Of a DNA stretch of 64,000 nucleotides, positions 18,056-27,153 are shown one piece after another (position 1 is the first letter of the stretch; each line of letters starts with the position of its first letter). Below the pieces are notes generated by a model, which was not told where the DNA came from, made no database searches, and was given only the letters and a program-made list of their open reading frames with translations. This DNA is from Arenibacter algicola (GTDB lineage: Bacteria > Bacteroidota > Bacteroidia > Flavobacteriales > Flavobacteriaceae). The DNA lies in contig NZ_JPOO01000003.1 in NCBI RefSeq assembly GCF_000733925.1, positions 1,116,001 to 1,180,000 on the forward strand. The letters are read 5' to 3'. Position numbers and translations under genes: made by a program.

Positions 18056-18142
18056 ATGACCACTTTTTTCACTATTTTACTGTCCTTGTTGGTAATAAAC
18101 ATAGCCCTTTTAGTTCTAAGCCTAAATAGGACCAAAAGGTAA
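18056..18142 (+). CDS. 28-residue single-span membrane peptide, paralogue of the 34924 gene product
   Basis: Short frame MTTFFTILLSLLVINIALL.. ending in basic NRTKR. Nearly the whole length is one hydrophobic helix with a positive C-terminal tail. It aligns without gaps with the N-terminus of the 58-residue protein at 34924 (MVTFFSILLVLIGINALLF), the main support for its being real. An AACTTTA element lies directly before the ATG. Function unknown. It may be a shortened paralogue lacking the cytoplasmic tail. A bidirectional terminator follows about 100 bp later. Confidence 0.55.
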   Translation: MTTFFTILLSLLVINIALLVLSLNRTKR

Positions 18143-18240
18143 AAAGCAATTTCGAATTCACCGCTTCTGGCTTCACTTCATAATATAAACAATGGGGTTT
18201 AATACATTCGTCGGCTCCGAATTATCCGAACTTATAGTAT

Positions 18241-18273
18241 AAAAAAAGGCCCTAATTTCTTAAGGCCTTTTTT
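18241..18273. terminator. Bidirectional terminator after the PPIase gene
   Basis: AAAAAAGGCC and GGCCTTTTTT form a stem with A- and T-runs on both sides. It lies 16 bp past the stop of the minus-strand cyclophilin-FKBP gene. Confidence 0.7.
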
Positions 18274-18288
18274 ATATGAATTGGAATC

Positions 18289-19221
18289 TTATCCTATCCC
18301 CATTAATTCAACGTCAAATATAAGGGTGGCATTTGGCGGTATAACCCCTCCAGCACCTGCGCTTCCGTAAGCCAAATTAGAAGGAATTACAAACCTGGCT
18401 TTGTCACCAACCTTCAATAGGCCAATGCCTTCATCCCATCCCGGAATTACCTGACCTACACCCAATTGAAAACTAATAGGTTCCTTTCTTTTATAGGAAG
18501 AATCAAAAACTTGACCGTTCAACAAGGATCCTTCATAATGGACAGAAACATTTTTTCCACTGACTGCCTTAGTTCCTTTTCCCTCTTGAACAATTTTATA
18601 TCTAAGTCCACTTTCCGTTTCATTAAAGCCTGCGGCTACCTTATCCAATTCAGCCGCTATTTTTTTCTTTTCCTCGGCAAGTCTTTTTTCCCTTGAACCC
18701 TCAAAAGTCCTAAAAGCCTCTACCGCGTTCCATTTATCGGCTTCAGCACCGATTCTTTCTATGGTTAAACTTTCTATTTTATCTCCTTGTTTAATAGCAT
18801 CTACTACATCCTGACCTTCTACTACGTGCCCAAAAACAGTATGCTTGTTATCTAACCAAGGAGTAGCCACATGGGTAATAAAGAATTGGGTGCCATTTGT
18901 TCCTGGACCTGCATTGGCCATTGAAAGTACACCAGGTCCGTCATGAGTAAGATCTGGATGAAATTCATCATCAAATTTATAACCTCCGTCACCGGTACCC
19001 GTTCCCAGTGGACAACCACCCTGAATCATAAAATCCGGAATAACCCTATGGAATTTTAATCCGTCATAATAAGGCTTACCTTGAGCTTTGATACTATTTT
19101 CTAGATTACCTTCCGCCAAGGCTACAAAGTTCCCCACAGTACCAGGGGTTTTATCATGGGTAAGCTTTACCAGTATTTCTCCTTTCGAAGTATTGAATTT
19201 TGCGTAAATTCCGTCTTGCAT
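18289..19221 (-). CDS. Bifunctional peptidyl-prolyl isomerase, cyclophilin-FKBP fusion
   Basis: 310 residues with no signal peptide, so cytoplasmic. The N-terminal cyclophilin domain (about 1-160) has FHRVIPDFMIQGG, MANAGPGTNGTQFFIT and HTVFGHVVEGQDVV. A charged helical linker (about 165-205) leads to an FKBP domain (about 208-310) with VSVHYEGSLLNGQVFDSS, IPGWDEGIGLL and IPSNLAYGSAGAGGVIPPN. Both active-site regions look intact. It probably assists folding of cytoplasmic proteins. A related exported version lies at the right edge of the window. Confidence 0.93.
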   Translation of the reverse strand: MQDGIYAKFNTSKGEILVKLTHDKTPGTVGNFVALAEGNLENSIKAQGKPYYDGLKFHRVIPDFMIQGGCPLGTGTGDGGYKFDDEFHPDLTHDGPGVLSMANAGPGTNGTQFFITHVATPWLDNKHTVFGHVVEGQDVVDAIKQGDKIESLTIERIGAEADKWNAVEAFRTFEGSREKRLAEEKKKIAAELDKVAAGFNETESGLRYKIVQEGKGTKAVSGKNVSVHYEGSLLNGQVFDSSYKRKEPISFQLGVGQVIPGWDEGIGLLKVGDKARFVIPSNLAYGSAGAGGVIPPNATLIFDVELMGIG

Positions 19222-19244
19222 ATCGCTGTTTTTTAATTAGTCTG

Positions 19245-19252
19245 CAAAGGTA
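19245..19252 (-). promoter_or_regulatory. Bacteroidota -7 box for the cyclophilin-FKBP gene
   Basis: TACCTTTG on the minus strand matches TAnnTTTG, 23 bp before the ATG. Confidence 0.5.
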
Positions 19253-19375
19253 AGGATAAGTTTTCTGTTTATAAAAAGCTCTATATATTAGAAAACATTA
19301 ATCTATTTTCTAATATCCATTATTTACAACAAACTTCCTCCTGCCAAATATAATTCCTGTAATTAGGGGAAGTAA

Positions 19376-20749
19376 CTATTTAATGCCATACTGATCAAAC
19401 AAATAAATTAAACTGGCCATTGAGGCGGCTCCAAGTTCCAGCTCCCTTTTATTTACATGTGCAAAGGTGTCATTTGCAGAATGGTGATGATCAAAATACC
19501 GCTGACTGTCAGGTCTTAAACCGGCCAAAACAATATTATCATTTTTTAGCGGTCCAATATCAGCTCCACTCCCACCTTTTACAAACAGATGTACCAAATA
19601 GGGTTCGAACAAGCTTTTCCAACTCTCTATCTGTTTAAAATTTGCCTGATTACAATCAAAAGAAAAACCCCGGGGCGTAAAACCCCCGGCATCACTTTCA
19701 AGGGCAAAAATATGTTTCTCATTATTCTTAGAGGCTTGCTCCGCATACTTGGTTCCCCCACGAAGTCCGTTTTCCTCGTTCATAAAGAGTACCACCCGTA
19801 TGGTGCGTTTAGGTTTGTATCCAGTAGCCTTAAACAACCTTAGCACTTCCATGCTCTGAACACAACCCGCACCGTCATCATGCGAACCGTCACCCAGATC
19901 CCACGAATCCAAATGTCCACCCACTACCAAAATTTCATTTGGGTAGGTACTACCTTTAATTTCCCCAATTACATTGTAAGAATCTACATCTGGCAACATT
20001 TTGCAATTTTGTCTAAAGAAAAAATTTATGTCCGGATTAAGCTTCAAGGTGGCACTTAGCAATTCGGCCCCATTTGTACTTATGGCCGCAGCGGGAATCC
20101 TGCTTTCCATAGGGGTATCTCCATAACTCATAGCACCCGTATGGGGAAAATCGTCCAACCTAAGGTTCAACGATCTTACTATAACCCCTACTGCTCCGTA
20201 TTTAGCAGCTTCGTTGGCACCTGCATATCGTTGGTCCACGGAACCGCTATAAGACATATAGGTGTCAATATTGGTTGGGTCCATGGCTTTATTAAAAAAT
20301 ACAATCTTACCTTGAATTTTTTCTTTACCCAATACTTGTAAGCCCTCTATCCCTTGTACCTCCACGACCCCTGCCTTTATACCGCCTAGGGGAGTAGCTA
20401 CGGATCCTCCCAGAGCGCATATTGGAACATTGTTGGTTAATCCCGGATCACTCTCAATATATGCAAATTCCGGTGTGCCCCTTACCCACTTTGGAACTTT
20501 AACAGGCTGAAGCCAAACGCGGTCCAGACCCATGGAATCCAGAATTTTTTTTGTGTAATCCACGGCCTTCTGTGCCTGCAAAGAACCTGAAAGTCTTCCT
20601 CCAATCTGGTTGGACAAATAGTTTAACCAAGCATAACCACTTCCATTGGTCAGGGCCGTATTATATATTTCATTAATTTGCTTTTGATCATTGTTCTGTG
20701 CTTCAATCTGTGTAGTAATTAGTAAAAATACCAACAATAAATACCTCAT
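19376..20749 (-). CDS. Secreted M28 family zinc metallopeptidase (carboxypeptidase Q-like)
   Basis: 457 residues. A signal peptide (MRYLLLVFLLITTQIEAQ) directs export. A PA insert occupies about 120-230. The di-zinc M28 catalytic core shows GGHLDSWDLGDGSHDDGAG (His/Asp ligands), MNEENGLRGG (catalytic Glu pair), LESDAGG and FDHHHSANDT. It is likely an amino- or carboxy-/dipeptidase degrading peptides outside the cytoplasm. Its ATG overlaps the ppk2 stop as ATGA, so the two are co-translated. Confidence 0.9.
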   Translation of the reverse strand: MRYLLLVFLLITTQIEAQNNDQKQINEIYNTALTNGSGYAWLNYLSNQIGGRLSGSLQAQKAVDYTKKILDSMGLDRVWLQPVKVPKWVRGTPEFAYIESDPGLTNNVPICALGGSVATPLGGIKAGVVEVQGIEGLQVLGKEKIQGKIVFFNKAMDPTNIDTYMSYSGSVDQRYAGANEAAKYGAVGVIVRSLNLRLDDFPHTGAMSYGDTPMESRIPAAAISTNGAELLSATLKLNPDINFFFRQNCKMLPDVDSYNVIGEIKGSTYPNEILVVGGHLDSWDLGDGSHDDGAGCVQSMEVLRLFKATGYKPKRTIRVVLFMNEENGLRGGTKYAEQASKNNEKHIFALESDAGGFTPRGFSFDCNQANFKQIESWKSLFEPYLVHLFVKGGSGADIGPLKNDNIVLAGLRPDSQRYFDHHHSANDTFAHVNKRELELGAASMASLIYLFDQYGIK

Positions 20750-21624
20750 TCGTTTTCCAGTTGTTTTTTATATTCTTCTAAATTAGCCTTTATTTTATCA
20801 TCCAGTTCTGGTTCCCTTATATCTTTGTATTTTTTTAACTCTTCATGTAAAATACTGGCAACTATTAACCTGGCAGCCTTTTTATTGTCCGATGGAATAA
20901 CAAACCAAGGTGCATGTGGTTTTGAAGTATTGTTAAGCGCATCCTCATAGCATTTTTGGTACTTATCCCAAATAAGTCTTTCTTTTAAATCGCTAGGGGA
21001 AAACTTCCAATTTTTCTTCCTTAATTCCAACCTGCGCAATAATCGTTGTCGCTGCTCCTCTTTGGACAAATGCAGAAAGAATTTAAATATAATGGTTCCG
21101 TTATCCGCAATATGCCGTTCAAAATTATTTATTTGTTCAAAGCGTTTGTCCCAAAAACTTTGATCTATGTCATCTACACTATGGATCCCAGGAATATGTT
21201 CGTTCATAATATATTCCGGATGTACCCTGGTCACCAAAACATTCTCATAATGAGTACGGTTAAAAACCCCAAATTTTCCCTTTGCAGGCAGGGCAATATA
21301 ATGCCGCCAAATATAGTCGTGCTTTAATTCCAGCTCTGTTGGCACCTTAAAACTGTGGACCACCACTCCCCTGGCATTAAAATCCTTGAATACCTCCCTA
21401 ATCAAGCTGTCCTTTCCAGCAGTATCCATACCCTGCAAACAAATTAAAACGCTGTATTTGGCATGGGCATACATTGTATCCTGAAACTCCCCCAGCTCTA
21501 TCCTAACGCTTTCCAGTACCTTCCTTAATTTTTTATCCGAGGACCCCAAATCTTCCCTCGTATTTAAATCAGATAATTTAATTTCGCTATCAACCCTGTA
21601 AGTCGCTGCTTCTATGTTCTTCAT
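20746..21624 (-). CDS. Polyphosphate kinase 2 family protein
   Basis: 292 residues. Walker A GMDTAGKDS lies at about 67-75 and the lid/Walker B region includes GVFNRTHYENVLVTRVH. The FNRxHYE form is that of the class III-like PPK2 group rather than the FDRSWYNRA of class I. These enzymes transfer phosphate between polyphosphate and nucleotides, which class III members can use on both mono- and diphosphates; specificity here is inference. First gene of a coupled pair with the M28 peptidase. Confidence 0.9.
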   Translation of the reverse strand: MKNIEAATYRVDSEIKLSDLNTREDLGSSDKKLRKVLESVRIELGEFQDTMYAHAKYSVLICLQGMDTAGKDSLIREVFKDFNARGVVVHSFKVPTELELKHDYIWRHYIALPAKGKFGVFNRTHYENVLVTRVHPEYIMNEHIPGIHSVDDIDQSFWDKRFEQINNFERHIADNGTIIFKFFLHLSKEEQRQRLLRRLELRKKNWKFSPSDLKERLIWDKYQKCYEDALNNTSKPHAPWFVIPSDNKKAARLIVASILHEELKKYKDIREPELDDKIKANLEEYKKQLENE

Positions 21625-22024
21625 GAATTAGGTTTAGTGCTCCATTGTTGAGCAAATTAAAACAAAAAATATATGAAATTTTTTAGATTACCTAAAAGTC
21701 AGGTCTAGAATTCCCTTGGTCAACGGATTTATTCAATAATTGTAAATATTATGTTGACTTCCAAACCATATATTCCTATCTACGCTAGGAATAAGGAATT
21801 GCCTTACCCTACCAAAGAGAGATAGGAGCTTTTATGGAACTTTATCGATCATTTACAAGGAAACCCGGAACAAAAAATAACCATATATCCATAGAAAGTT
21901 TCAGTTGGTCTAAAAAAACGGTCCATAGCTGTACTTCATCGAAAAAATCATGAAAAAACAAAGTCGTAAGATTACCTTTACAAGGTTATATTTCCCAGTA
22001 TAACAATAAACTAAAACCTACTTT
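21625..22024. other. Intergenic region between the ppk2 and secreted-protein genes
   Basis: 400 bp. Frames of 39 codons (from 21834) and 17 codons (from 21951) exist but show no recognisable motif or bias, so I do not call them genes. It contains the divergent promoters; no hairpin or repeat stands out. Confidence 0.5.
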
Positions 22025-22717
22025 ATGAGACTTTCCGTTCTAGCTGTTTGTTCTTTTTTGGCGTTGTTTATTTTTTCTTCCTTTAAAAGTAACAAAGCCT
22101 GTGAATATGCCGGTTCCAATATTGGCTACATCCAATCACAAACTGAAAAGGCAATAGCCACCGAGGACATTAACATGTCGAAATATTTCGCCTATAAAGC
22201 GTTGAACGCCATAGTAAAATCCAAGTCGCAATTAAAGGATTGTGGTTGTGAGCATGCCATGGAACTTATAGACGAAAGTTCGGTTAATCTAACCAACGCT
22301 ACCAGAGCTACTTCGCTGCCAGGTGTCAAAATATTACTAAAAAAGGCTTTGGACAATGCTTTGGGAGGTATGGAAGCCTTGCACGAACACGACTCCCATG
22401 ATAGTAGGTACAATAATGATGTTCTGGCCATGAATACCAAGACTTCCATAGCCGAAAAAGAATCACACAAACCTCTGGATAACAATACCCTTGAAATAAA
22501 AGTGGATATTGCTTTGGAAAAGTTCAAAGAATCTCTGGACAAGGTGGTAGAATCTGTAGATTGTAAGGAGGCTACTGCATTTGCACAAAACGTTTATGAT
22601 ATCTGTGAACAGCAACTTATGAAGCCCAATCTTTCCGAAGGCAAAAAGTATTACAACTTAAAAACCAAGGAAATTGCTGCCAACGCCCTTAAAAAGTTGA
22701 GCGGCTGCAAGAACTAA
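22025..22717 (+). CDS. Secreted alpha-helical protein of unknown function
   Basis: 230 residues. The signal peptide (MRLSVLAVCSFLALFIFSSF) is followed by a mostly helical, charged chain with a few cysteines (ACEYAG, DCGCEH, VDCKEA, DICEQQ, SGCKN). A low-complexity His/Asp patch (HEHDSHDSR) lies around residues 120-130 between two helical halves of similar length, both with CEx and Lys/Ala-rich helices, so an internal duplication is possible. I do not recognise the family. It stands alone, convergent with the response-regulator gene. Confidence 0.7.
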   Translation: MRLSVLAVCSFLALFIFSSFKSNKACEYAGSNIGYIQSQTEKAIATEDINMSKYFAYKALNAIVKSKSQLKDCGCEHAMELIDESSVNLTNATRATSLPGVKILLKKALDNALGGMEALHEHDSHDSRYNNDVLAMNTKTSIAEKESHKPLDNNTLEIKVDIALEKFKESLDKVVESVDCKEATAFAQNVYDICEQQLMKPNLSEGKKYYNLKTKEIAANALKKLSGCKN

Positions 22718-22869
22718 GAATTACTGCTGAAAATAGTTAAATAGGGAGGGTTTAATTCCCATAGGACTAATTTTCCTTGAACTTTATTAAAGCCGTGTAT
22801 TAATAGCTTTTAATTTCCCCATTCTTCCATAATCAGCCATATAGCCCGTCACAATATAGCCAAGTCTGC

Positions 22870-24033
22870 TTATTTACTGGCAAAAGATTTTACGTCTTCC
22901 TCGGTTACTTCATTACCCCCGAGTATTATAAGACGCTCAACAACATTTCTCAATTCCCTAATATTTCCGGTCCAATCATACCCCTTTAGCAAGGCAATGG
23001 CCTTTGCCGAAAATGTTTTGGGCGCAGTACCTTGTTCAGCGGCTATTTTTTCGGAGAAATGCTTGATGAGCAATGGAATATCATCCCTTCTGTCGTTTAA
23101 GGCAGGAACCTTGATCAGAATTACGGCCAACCTATGGTATAGATCTTCACGGAACCTTCCGCTCTCTATTTCCTTTTTTAGGTCCTTATTGGTTGCGGCC
23201 ACTACCCTAACATCTACTTTGATATCTTTATCCGATCCAACCCGGCTTATTTTATTTTCCTGAAGTGCCCTAAGCACTTTTGCTTGGGCAGAGAGGCTCA
23301 TATCCCCTATCTCGTCCAAAAATATGGTTCCATGATTGGCTGCTTCAAATTTGCCGGCCCGGTCCTTCACAGCTGAGGTAAAGGCACCCTTAACGTGTCC
23401 GAAAAGTTCACTTTCAATTAATTCGGAAGGGATTGCTGCACAATTGACCTCAATCAAAGGATTGGTATTTCGCTCACTTTTTTCATGTATCCAATGGGCC
23501 ACAAGTTCCTTACCCGTACCGTTGGAACCCGTAATGAGGACTCTGGCATCGGTTGGAGCTACCTTCTCTATCATTTCCTTGATTACGGAGATTTCCTTAC
23601 TTTCCCCGATCATTTCATAGTTCTTACTTACTTTTTTCTTTAAGATCTTATTTTCTACCACCAAATCCTTTCTGTCCAAGGCATTGCGCACTGTAGTCAA
23701 CAACCGGTTTAGGTCTGGCGGTTTGGAAATATAATCGAAGGCCCCAAGTCTCATGGTATTCACAGCCGTATCCAGGTCCCCGTGCCCGGAAATCATAATA
23801 AAGGGAATTTCAGGCTTTATTTTTCTAGCCGCTACCAATACCTCAACCCCGTCCATTTTCGGCATCTTGATATCGCACAGCACAAGATCAAAATCATCTT
23901 TTTTTATTGATTCCAATCCCATCAACCCATCTTCGGCCTCCTCTACTTTATAGTTTTCATTTTCTTCCGAAAGGATTTTCACCAAAACCCTTCTAATGGC
24001 CGATTCATCCTCAATAACCAGTATTCTAGACAT
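22870..24033 (-). CDS. Sigma-54-dependent response regulator lacking a DNA-binding domain
   Basis: 387 residues. The receiver domain (1-120) has phospho-acceptor Asp54 (CDIKMPKMDG), Ser82 and Lys104. The AAA+ sigma-54 interaction domain (about 142-375) has Walker A GSNGTGKE, loop GAFTSA (usual GAFTGA), FLDEIGDMS and an R-finger region. The chain stops after NVVERLIILGGNEVTEEDV, with no Fis-type helix-turn-helix, so it is shorter than NtrC proteins (about 450-480). It may activate from solution, as described for HTH-less regulators such as FlgR. Last in the five-gene operon from 28077; its cognate kinase is not in the window. Confidence 0.88.
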   Translation of the reverse strand: MSRILVIEDESAIRRVLVKILSEENENYKVEEAEDGLMGLESIKKDDFDLVLCDIKMPKMDGVEVLVAARKIKPEIPFIMISGHGDLDTAVNTMRLGAFDYISKPPDLNRLLTTVRNALDRKDLVVENKILKKKVSKNYEMIGESKEISVIKEMIEKVAPTDARVLITGSNGTGKELVAHWIHEKSERNTNPLIEVNCAAIPSELIESELFGHVKGAFTSAVKDRAGKFEAANHGTIFLDEIGDMSLSAQAKVLRALQENKISRVGSDKDIKVDVRVVAATNKDLKKEIESGRFREDLYHRLAVILIKVPALNDRRDDIPLLIKHFSEKIAAEQGTAPKTFSAKAIALLKGYDWTGNIRELRNVVERLIILGGNEVTEEDVKSFASK

Positions 24034-24044
24034 AATTAAGTATT

Positions 24045-24923
24045 TTAAATTCCAATTCTAAAACCCGTTCTAAAATAAAAACTAGGTTGATCATTCAATG
24101 TAAATATATCCTCTCGTTCTTCATTCCTCAACACTCCGGCCTGAAACAAGGTATGGCCGGCGTAGCCATAAAAGAAAATATTTTTGGCCACTGCATATTG
24201 GTATCCTAGCGTAAACAAGGCAACCGAGGTGGAAATGGATGAGGCAACACCAGAATCCGAGCTTATCACCGTATTCTGTAAATTAACGTAATATCCATCC
24301 AAAATAAACTCTGTTTGCAGCATATGTTTCTCGTTAAAAAAGTACTTCATACCACTTTTTGGGGCCCCCACTACATATGCCCAATTGGGATGAAACCTCT
24401 TTTCAAAATAGACCAAGGGCAATGGCACTCTAACGGCCACAGTTGAGTTATAGGCTATCCCTAATACCAATCGCGTTGGTTTGTCTATTTTTGGTCTATC
24501 GCGAAGCGCCCCTACCGTTATGTTCACGGAAACATCCCCTTGGCCAATATTGTTGGTCAAAGTGGAAGACAAACGAGGAGTTACGACCCCAACAAAGCGC
24601 CAATCTTGATTGTATTGCAATATGTAGGCCATATTTAAATCGGCTACATGAAAAGTTTCTGTAATTACATCGTCATAGGGTGTTCTACGGTTTAAGTCGT
24701 ATTCAATACGATTGTATTCGCCCCCTACAATAATATTGTCATTCTGCCCTACTTTAATTGGCATGTTGGCCACCAATTTAATTCTGGATAATTTTGCTTC
24801 GGCCGTATTTCTGGGCATTAGCATATACTCTAACCTAAAAATATCCGGCGTTTGGGAAAGACATAAATTGACCGACAAAAGAAATCCCAATAAGAATCCC
24901 CCACCCTTTATTCTAATTCCCAT
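24045..24923 (-). CDS. DUF6268 outer-membrane beta-barrel protein
   Basis: About 292 residues from the ATG at 24923, chosen because it gives a clean signal peptide (MGIRIKGGGFLLGFLL to CLSQ) and only a short overlap with mscS; an ATG at 24932 is also possible. The rest alternates polar and aromatic/hydrophobic residues as in a barrel (VNITVGALRD, FYGYAGHTLF, SFYFRTGFRIGI) and ends in aromatic-glycine-rich strands. The role is unknown. It lies between mscS and the response regulator in the operon. Confidence 0.72.
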   Translation of the reverse strand: MGIRIKGGGFLLGFLLSVNLCLSQTPDIFRLEYMLMPRNTAEAKLSRIKLVANMPIKVGQNDNIIVGGEYNRIEYDLNRRTPYDDVITETFHVADLNMAYILQYNQDWRFVGVVTPRLSSTLTNNIGQGDVSVNITVGALRDRPKIDKPTRLVLGIAYNSTVAVRVPLPLVYFEKRFHPNWAYVVGAPKSGMKYFFNEKHMLQTEFILDGYYVNLQNTVISSDSGVASSISTSVALFTLGYQYAVAKNIFFYGYAGHTLFQAGVLRNEEREDIFTLNDQPSFYFRTGFRIGI

Positions 24924-25809
24924 TTCCAACATTCTTTTTTTCGACTTGCACCGTTTGAATTGGACGGGATTGAAAAACATGAACATCCCTTTGAGGAAAA
25001 GGAATACTTATATTGTGTTCCCTAAATTTAGCATCAATAATATACCGCATAGCACTTTTAATTTTTGGATCTCCATAGCTGTCATTAATGAAAAAATTGA
25101 TGGAAAATAACAAAGCAGAATCCCCGAAATCTTCAAAAAGTACAAATGGCTTGGGATTTTTTAGGACCCCTTTCTGTTCAATGGCAATATTTTCCAAAAT
25201 TTTGGTCACCAAAACAACATCGCTTCCATAGGCCACTCCAACCTTAACGCTCTCCCTAGTGCTTTTATGATTTTGGGTATAGTTATAAATACTATCCGTT
25301 AAAAATTGGTGGTTGGGAATTATGATTACCTTATCATCCCTTGTAAGCGCCCTAGTAGTCCTTAATCTTATTTCAAAAACCTGTCCTACTTTTTGATTTA
25401 CCTCTACAATATCCCCTACGCGCAAGGACTGATCCATAATAATAAGAATTCCGGAGATGATGTCTTGGAACAAATATTGAAGCGCAAACCCCAAACCAAC
25501 AAACAGTGCTGCCGATGCGGTAAGCAAGACAGTGAGATTAACACCTGAAGTGTGTAGGACGACCAACACCACCAATATGTAGAACAAATATCTTAAAAAT
25601 CCAAAAACACTGATAAACTTATTCTTGTCCTCCTCGGGCAACTTTGCAGTAACCAATTTGTGAAACAGTTTCAGAGCATAGTTTACTGTGATCAAAGAAA
25701 TTATAACGGTTAAAAAGGTAGCTGCGGTTATATCCACCTTATCACCATTCCAAATTTTGTAGGCGAGAAATTCATCCAAACCCTTAAAAATATTCTTTAG
25801 TCCTTCCAT
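24913..25809 (-). CDS. Small-conductance mechanosensitive channel (MscS family)
   Basis: 298 residues. Three N-terminal membrane helices are followed by the TM3 pore helix and the hallmark region GLGFALQYLFQDIISGI, then the beta domain (DQSLRVGDIVEV, TTRALTRDDKVIIIPN) and a C-terminal alpha/beta domain. It opens under membrane tension to release solutes in osmotic downshock. It sits 1 bp after the ABC permease in the 28077-22870 operon. Confidence 0.92.
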   Translation of the reverse strand: MEGLKNIFKGLDEFLAYKIWNGDKVDITAATFLTVIISLITVNYALKLFHKLVTAKLPEEDKNKFISVFGFLRYLFYILVVLVVLHTSGVNLTVLLTASAALFVGLGFALQYLFQDIISGILIIMDQSLRVGDIVEVNQKVGQVFEIRLRTTRALTRDDKVIIIPNHQFLTDSIYNYTQNHKSTRESVKVGVAYGSDVVLVTKILENIAIEQKGVLKNPKPFVLFEDFGDSALLFSINFFINDSYGDPKIKSAMRYIIDAKFREHNISIPFPQRDVHVFQSRPIQTVQVEKKNVGNGN

Positions 25810-25810
25810 T

Positions 25811-27148
25811 CTAATATTTCAGCCATTTAAGCAAATCCCTATAAGAAGGTTTTTTTCCGTACATCAATATCCCCACCCTATATATCTTGGCGGCCAACCA
25901 TACAATACCTATAAAAGTGATAATCAATAGAAGAATTGAAACCACAACCTCCCAAATAGGCACACCTCCTTCCCCTATACCGCCCGGTAGACGCATAAGC
26001 ATCACTATAGGTGATGTTAAAGGAAATAATGAGAATCCTACAGCAATTGGGCCATGGGGATTATTAAAGACAGAAAAGAAGCCTACATAAATGGCCAACA
26101 TTAAAGGTAATATTATAGGAAAAATGAACTGTTGTGTATCTGTCTCGTTGTCCACCGCAGCCCCTATTGCGGCATATATTGAGCTATATATAAGGTAGCC
26201 CAGAACAAAATAGATCACAAAAAAACAAATAAGCATAATCCAAGGTATCCTAAAAAGTTCGTTAGCATATAATTGCATGGCAGAATCGGATGCTGCCACA
26301 TAGGCAGCCCCCCCTATAAGGCCAGGTGTATTACTTGCCCCGGAATTAAGGGCTGATGGATCTATGTCGAAAACCAGGATCAATACACCAAACATTAAAA
26401 AAGCCGAAATGATCCATATAGCGAACTGGGTAACTCCGGCCAAGGAGGTCCCTATAATTTTTCCCAGCATAAGCTGAAAAGGTTTCACCGAAGAGATAAT
26501 AACCTCTATTATCCTGGTTGTTTTTTCCTCAATTACACTGCGCATGACAAAACCACCATAAATAATGATGAACATCATAATCAGGTATCCGAATGCCCCA
26601 CCTATAAATGCCTTGATTTCTGTTATTCCCTTCAGGTTCTGTTCCCCGGTAAAGGTTGCAGTCTTAATTTCAAAATTATTGCCCACACTCTCAAAATCCG
26701 ATACTGAGACCCCTAATTCCTGTAATCGTTGCATTCGCAAACGGTCTTCGAACACATTTTCCAAATTATCCAATATAGACGAACCCGGAGCGTCCTTGCT
26801 ATAAAAGAAAGACCTGCTTGCCACTTGTTCCAGGTCCTGTTCATTAGGAATGTACAGCAAACCATAAAATCCCATTTTTTGAATAGAGTCCTTGGCCGCC
26901 TGTAAGTCAATATCCTTAAACTTTACAAACGAAGTGCTTTCCGTTCCCTGAAAATCCGTGGAAAAATAATTGCTCTCATTTAATATTCCGATAGTTCTAA
27001 TTTCATTATCGTTGATTTTGGTCAGATAAACAATAAGCACTACCATTCCCACCATAAGGATCGGACTCAAAAAAGTCATTACCACAAATGATTTATTTCT
27101 AACTTTTGCTAAATATTCGCGTTTTATGATCAGCGATAACTTACCCAT
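25811..27148 (-). CDS. ABC transporter permease (NatB-like, ABC-2 type)
   Basis: 445 residues. One N-terminal membrane helix (about 20-42), a large extracytoplasmic loop (about 45-180), then five or six helices. The motif VIEEKTTRIIEVIISSVKP is diagnostic for NatB/YhaP-type permeases. With the ATPase encoded 5 bp upstream it forms an exporter, of sodium ions in Bacillus NatAB; substrate here is inference. Confidence 0.9.
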   Translation of the reverse strand: MGKLSLIIKREYLAKVRNKSFVVMTFLSPILMVGMVVLIVYLTKINDNEIRTIGILNESNYFSTDFQGTESTSFVKFKDIDLQAAKDSIQKMGFYGLLYIPNEQDLEQVASRSFFYSKDAPGSSILDNLENVFEDRLRMQRLQELGVSVSDFESVGNNFEIKTATFTGEQNLKGITEIKAFIGGAFGYLIMMFIIIYGGFVMRSVIEEKTTRIIEVIISSVKPFQLMLGKIIGTSLAGVTQFAIWIISAFLMFGVLILVFDIDPSALNSGASNTPGLIGGAAYVAASDSAMQLYANELFRIPWIMLICFFVIYFVLGYLIYSSIYAAIGAAVDNETDTQQFIFPIILPLMLAIYVGFFSVFNNPHGPIAVGFSLFPLTSPIVMLMRLPGGIGEGGVPIWEVVVSILLLIITFIGIVWLAAKIYRVGILMYGKKPSYRDLLKWLKY

Positions 27149-27153
27149 GAATA

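Noticed and set aside
21834..22004. Two short frames (39 and 17 codons)
   Set aside because: No similarity, bias or promoter support.
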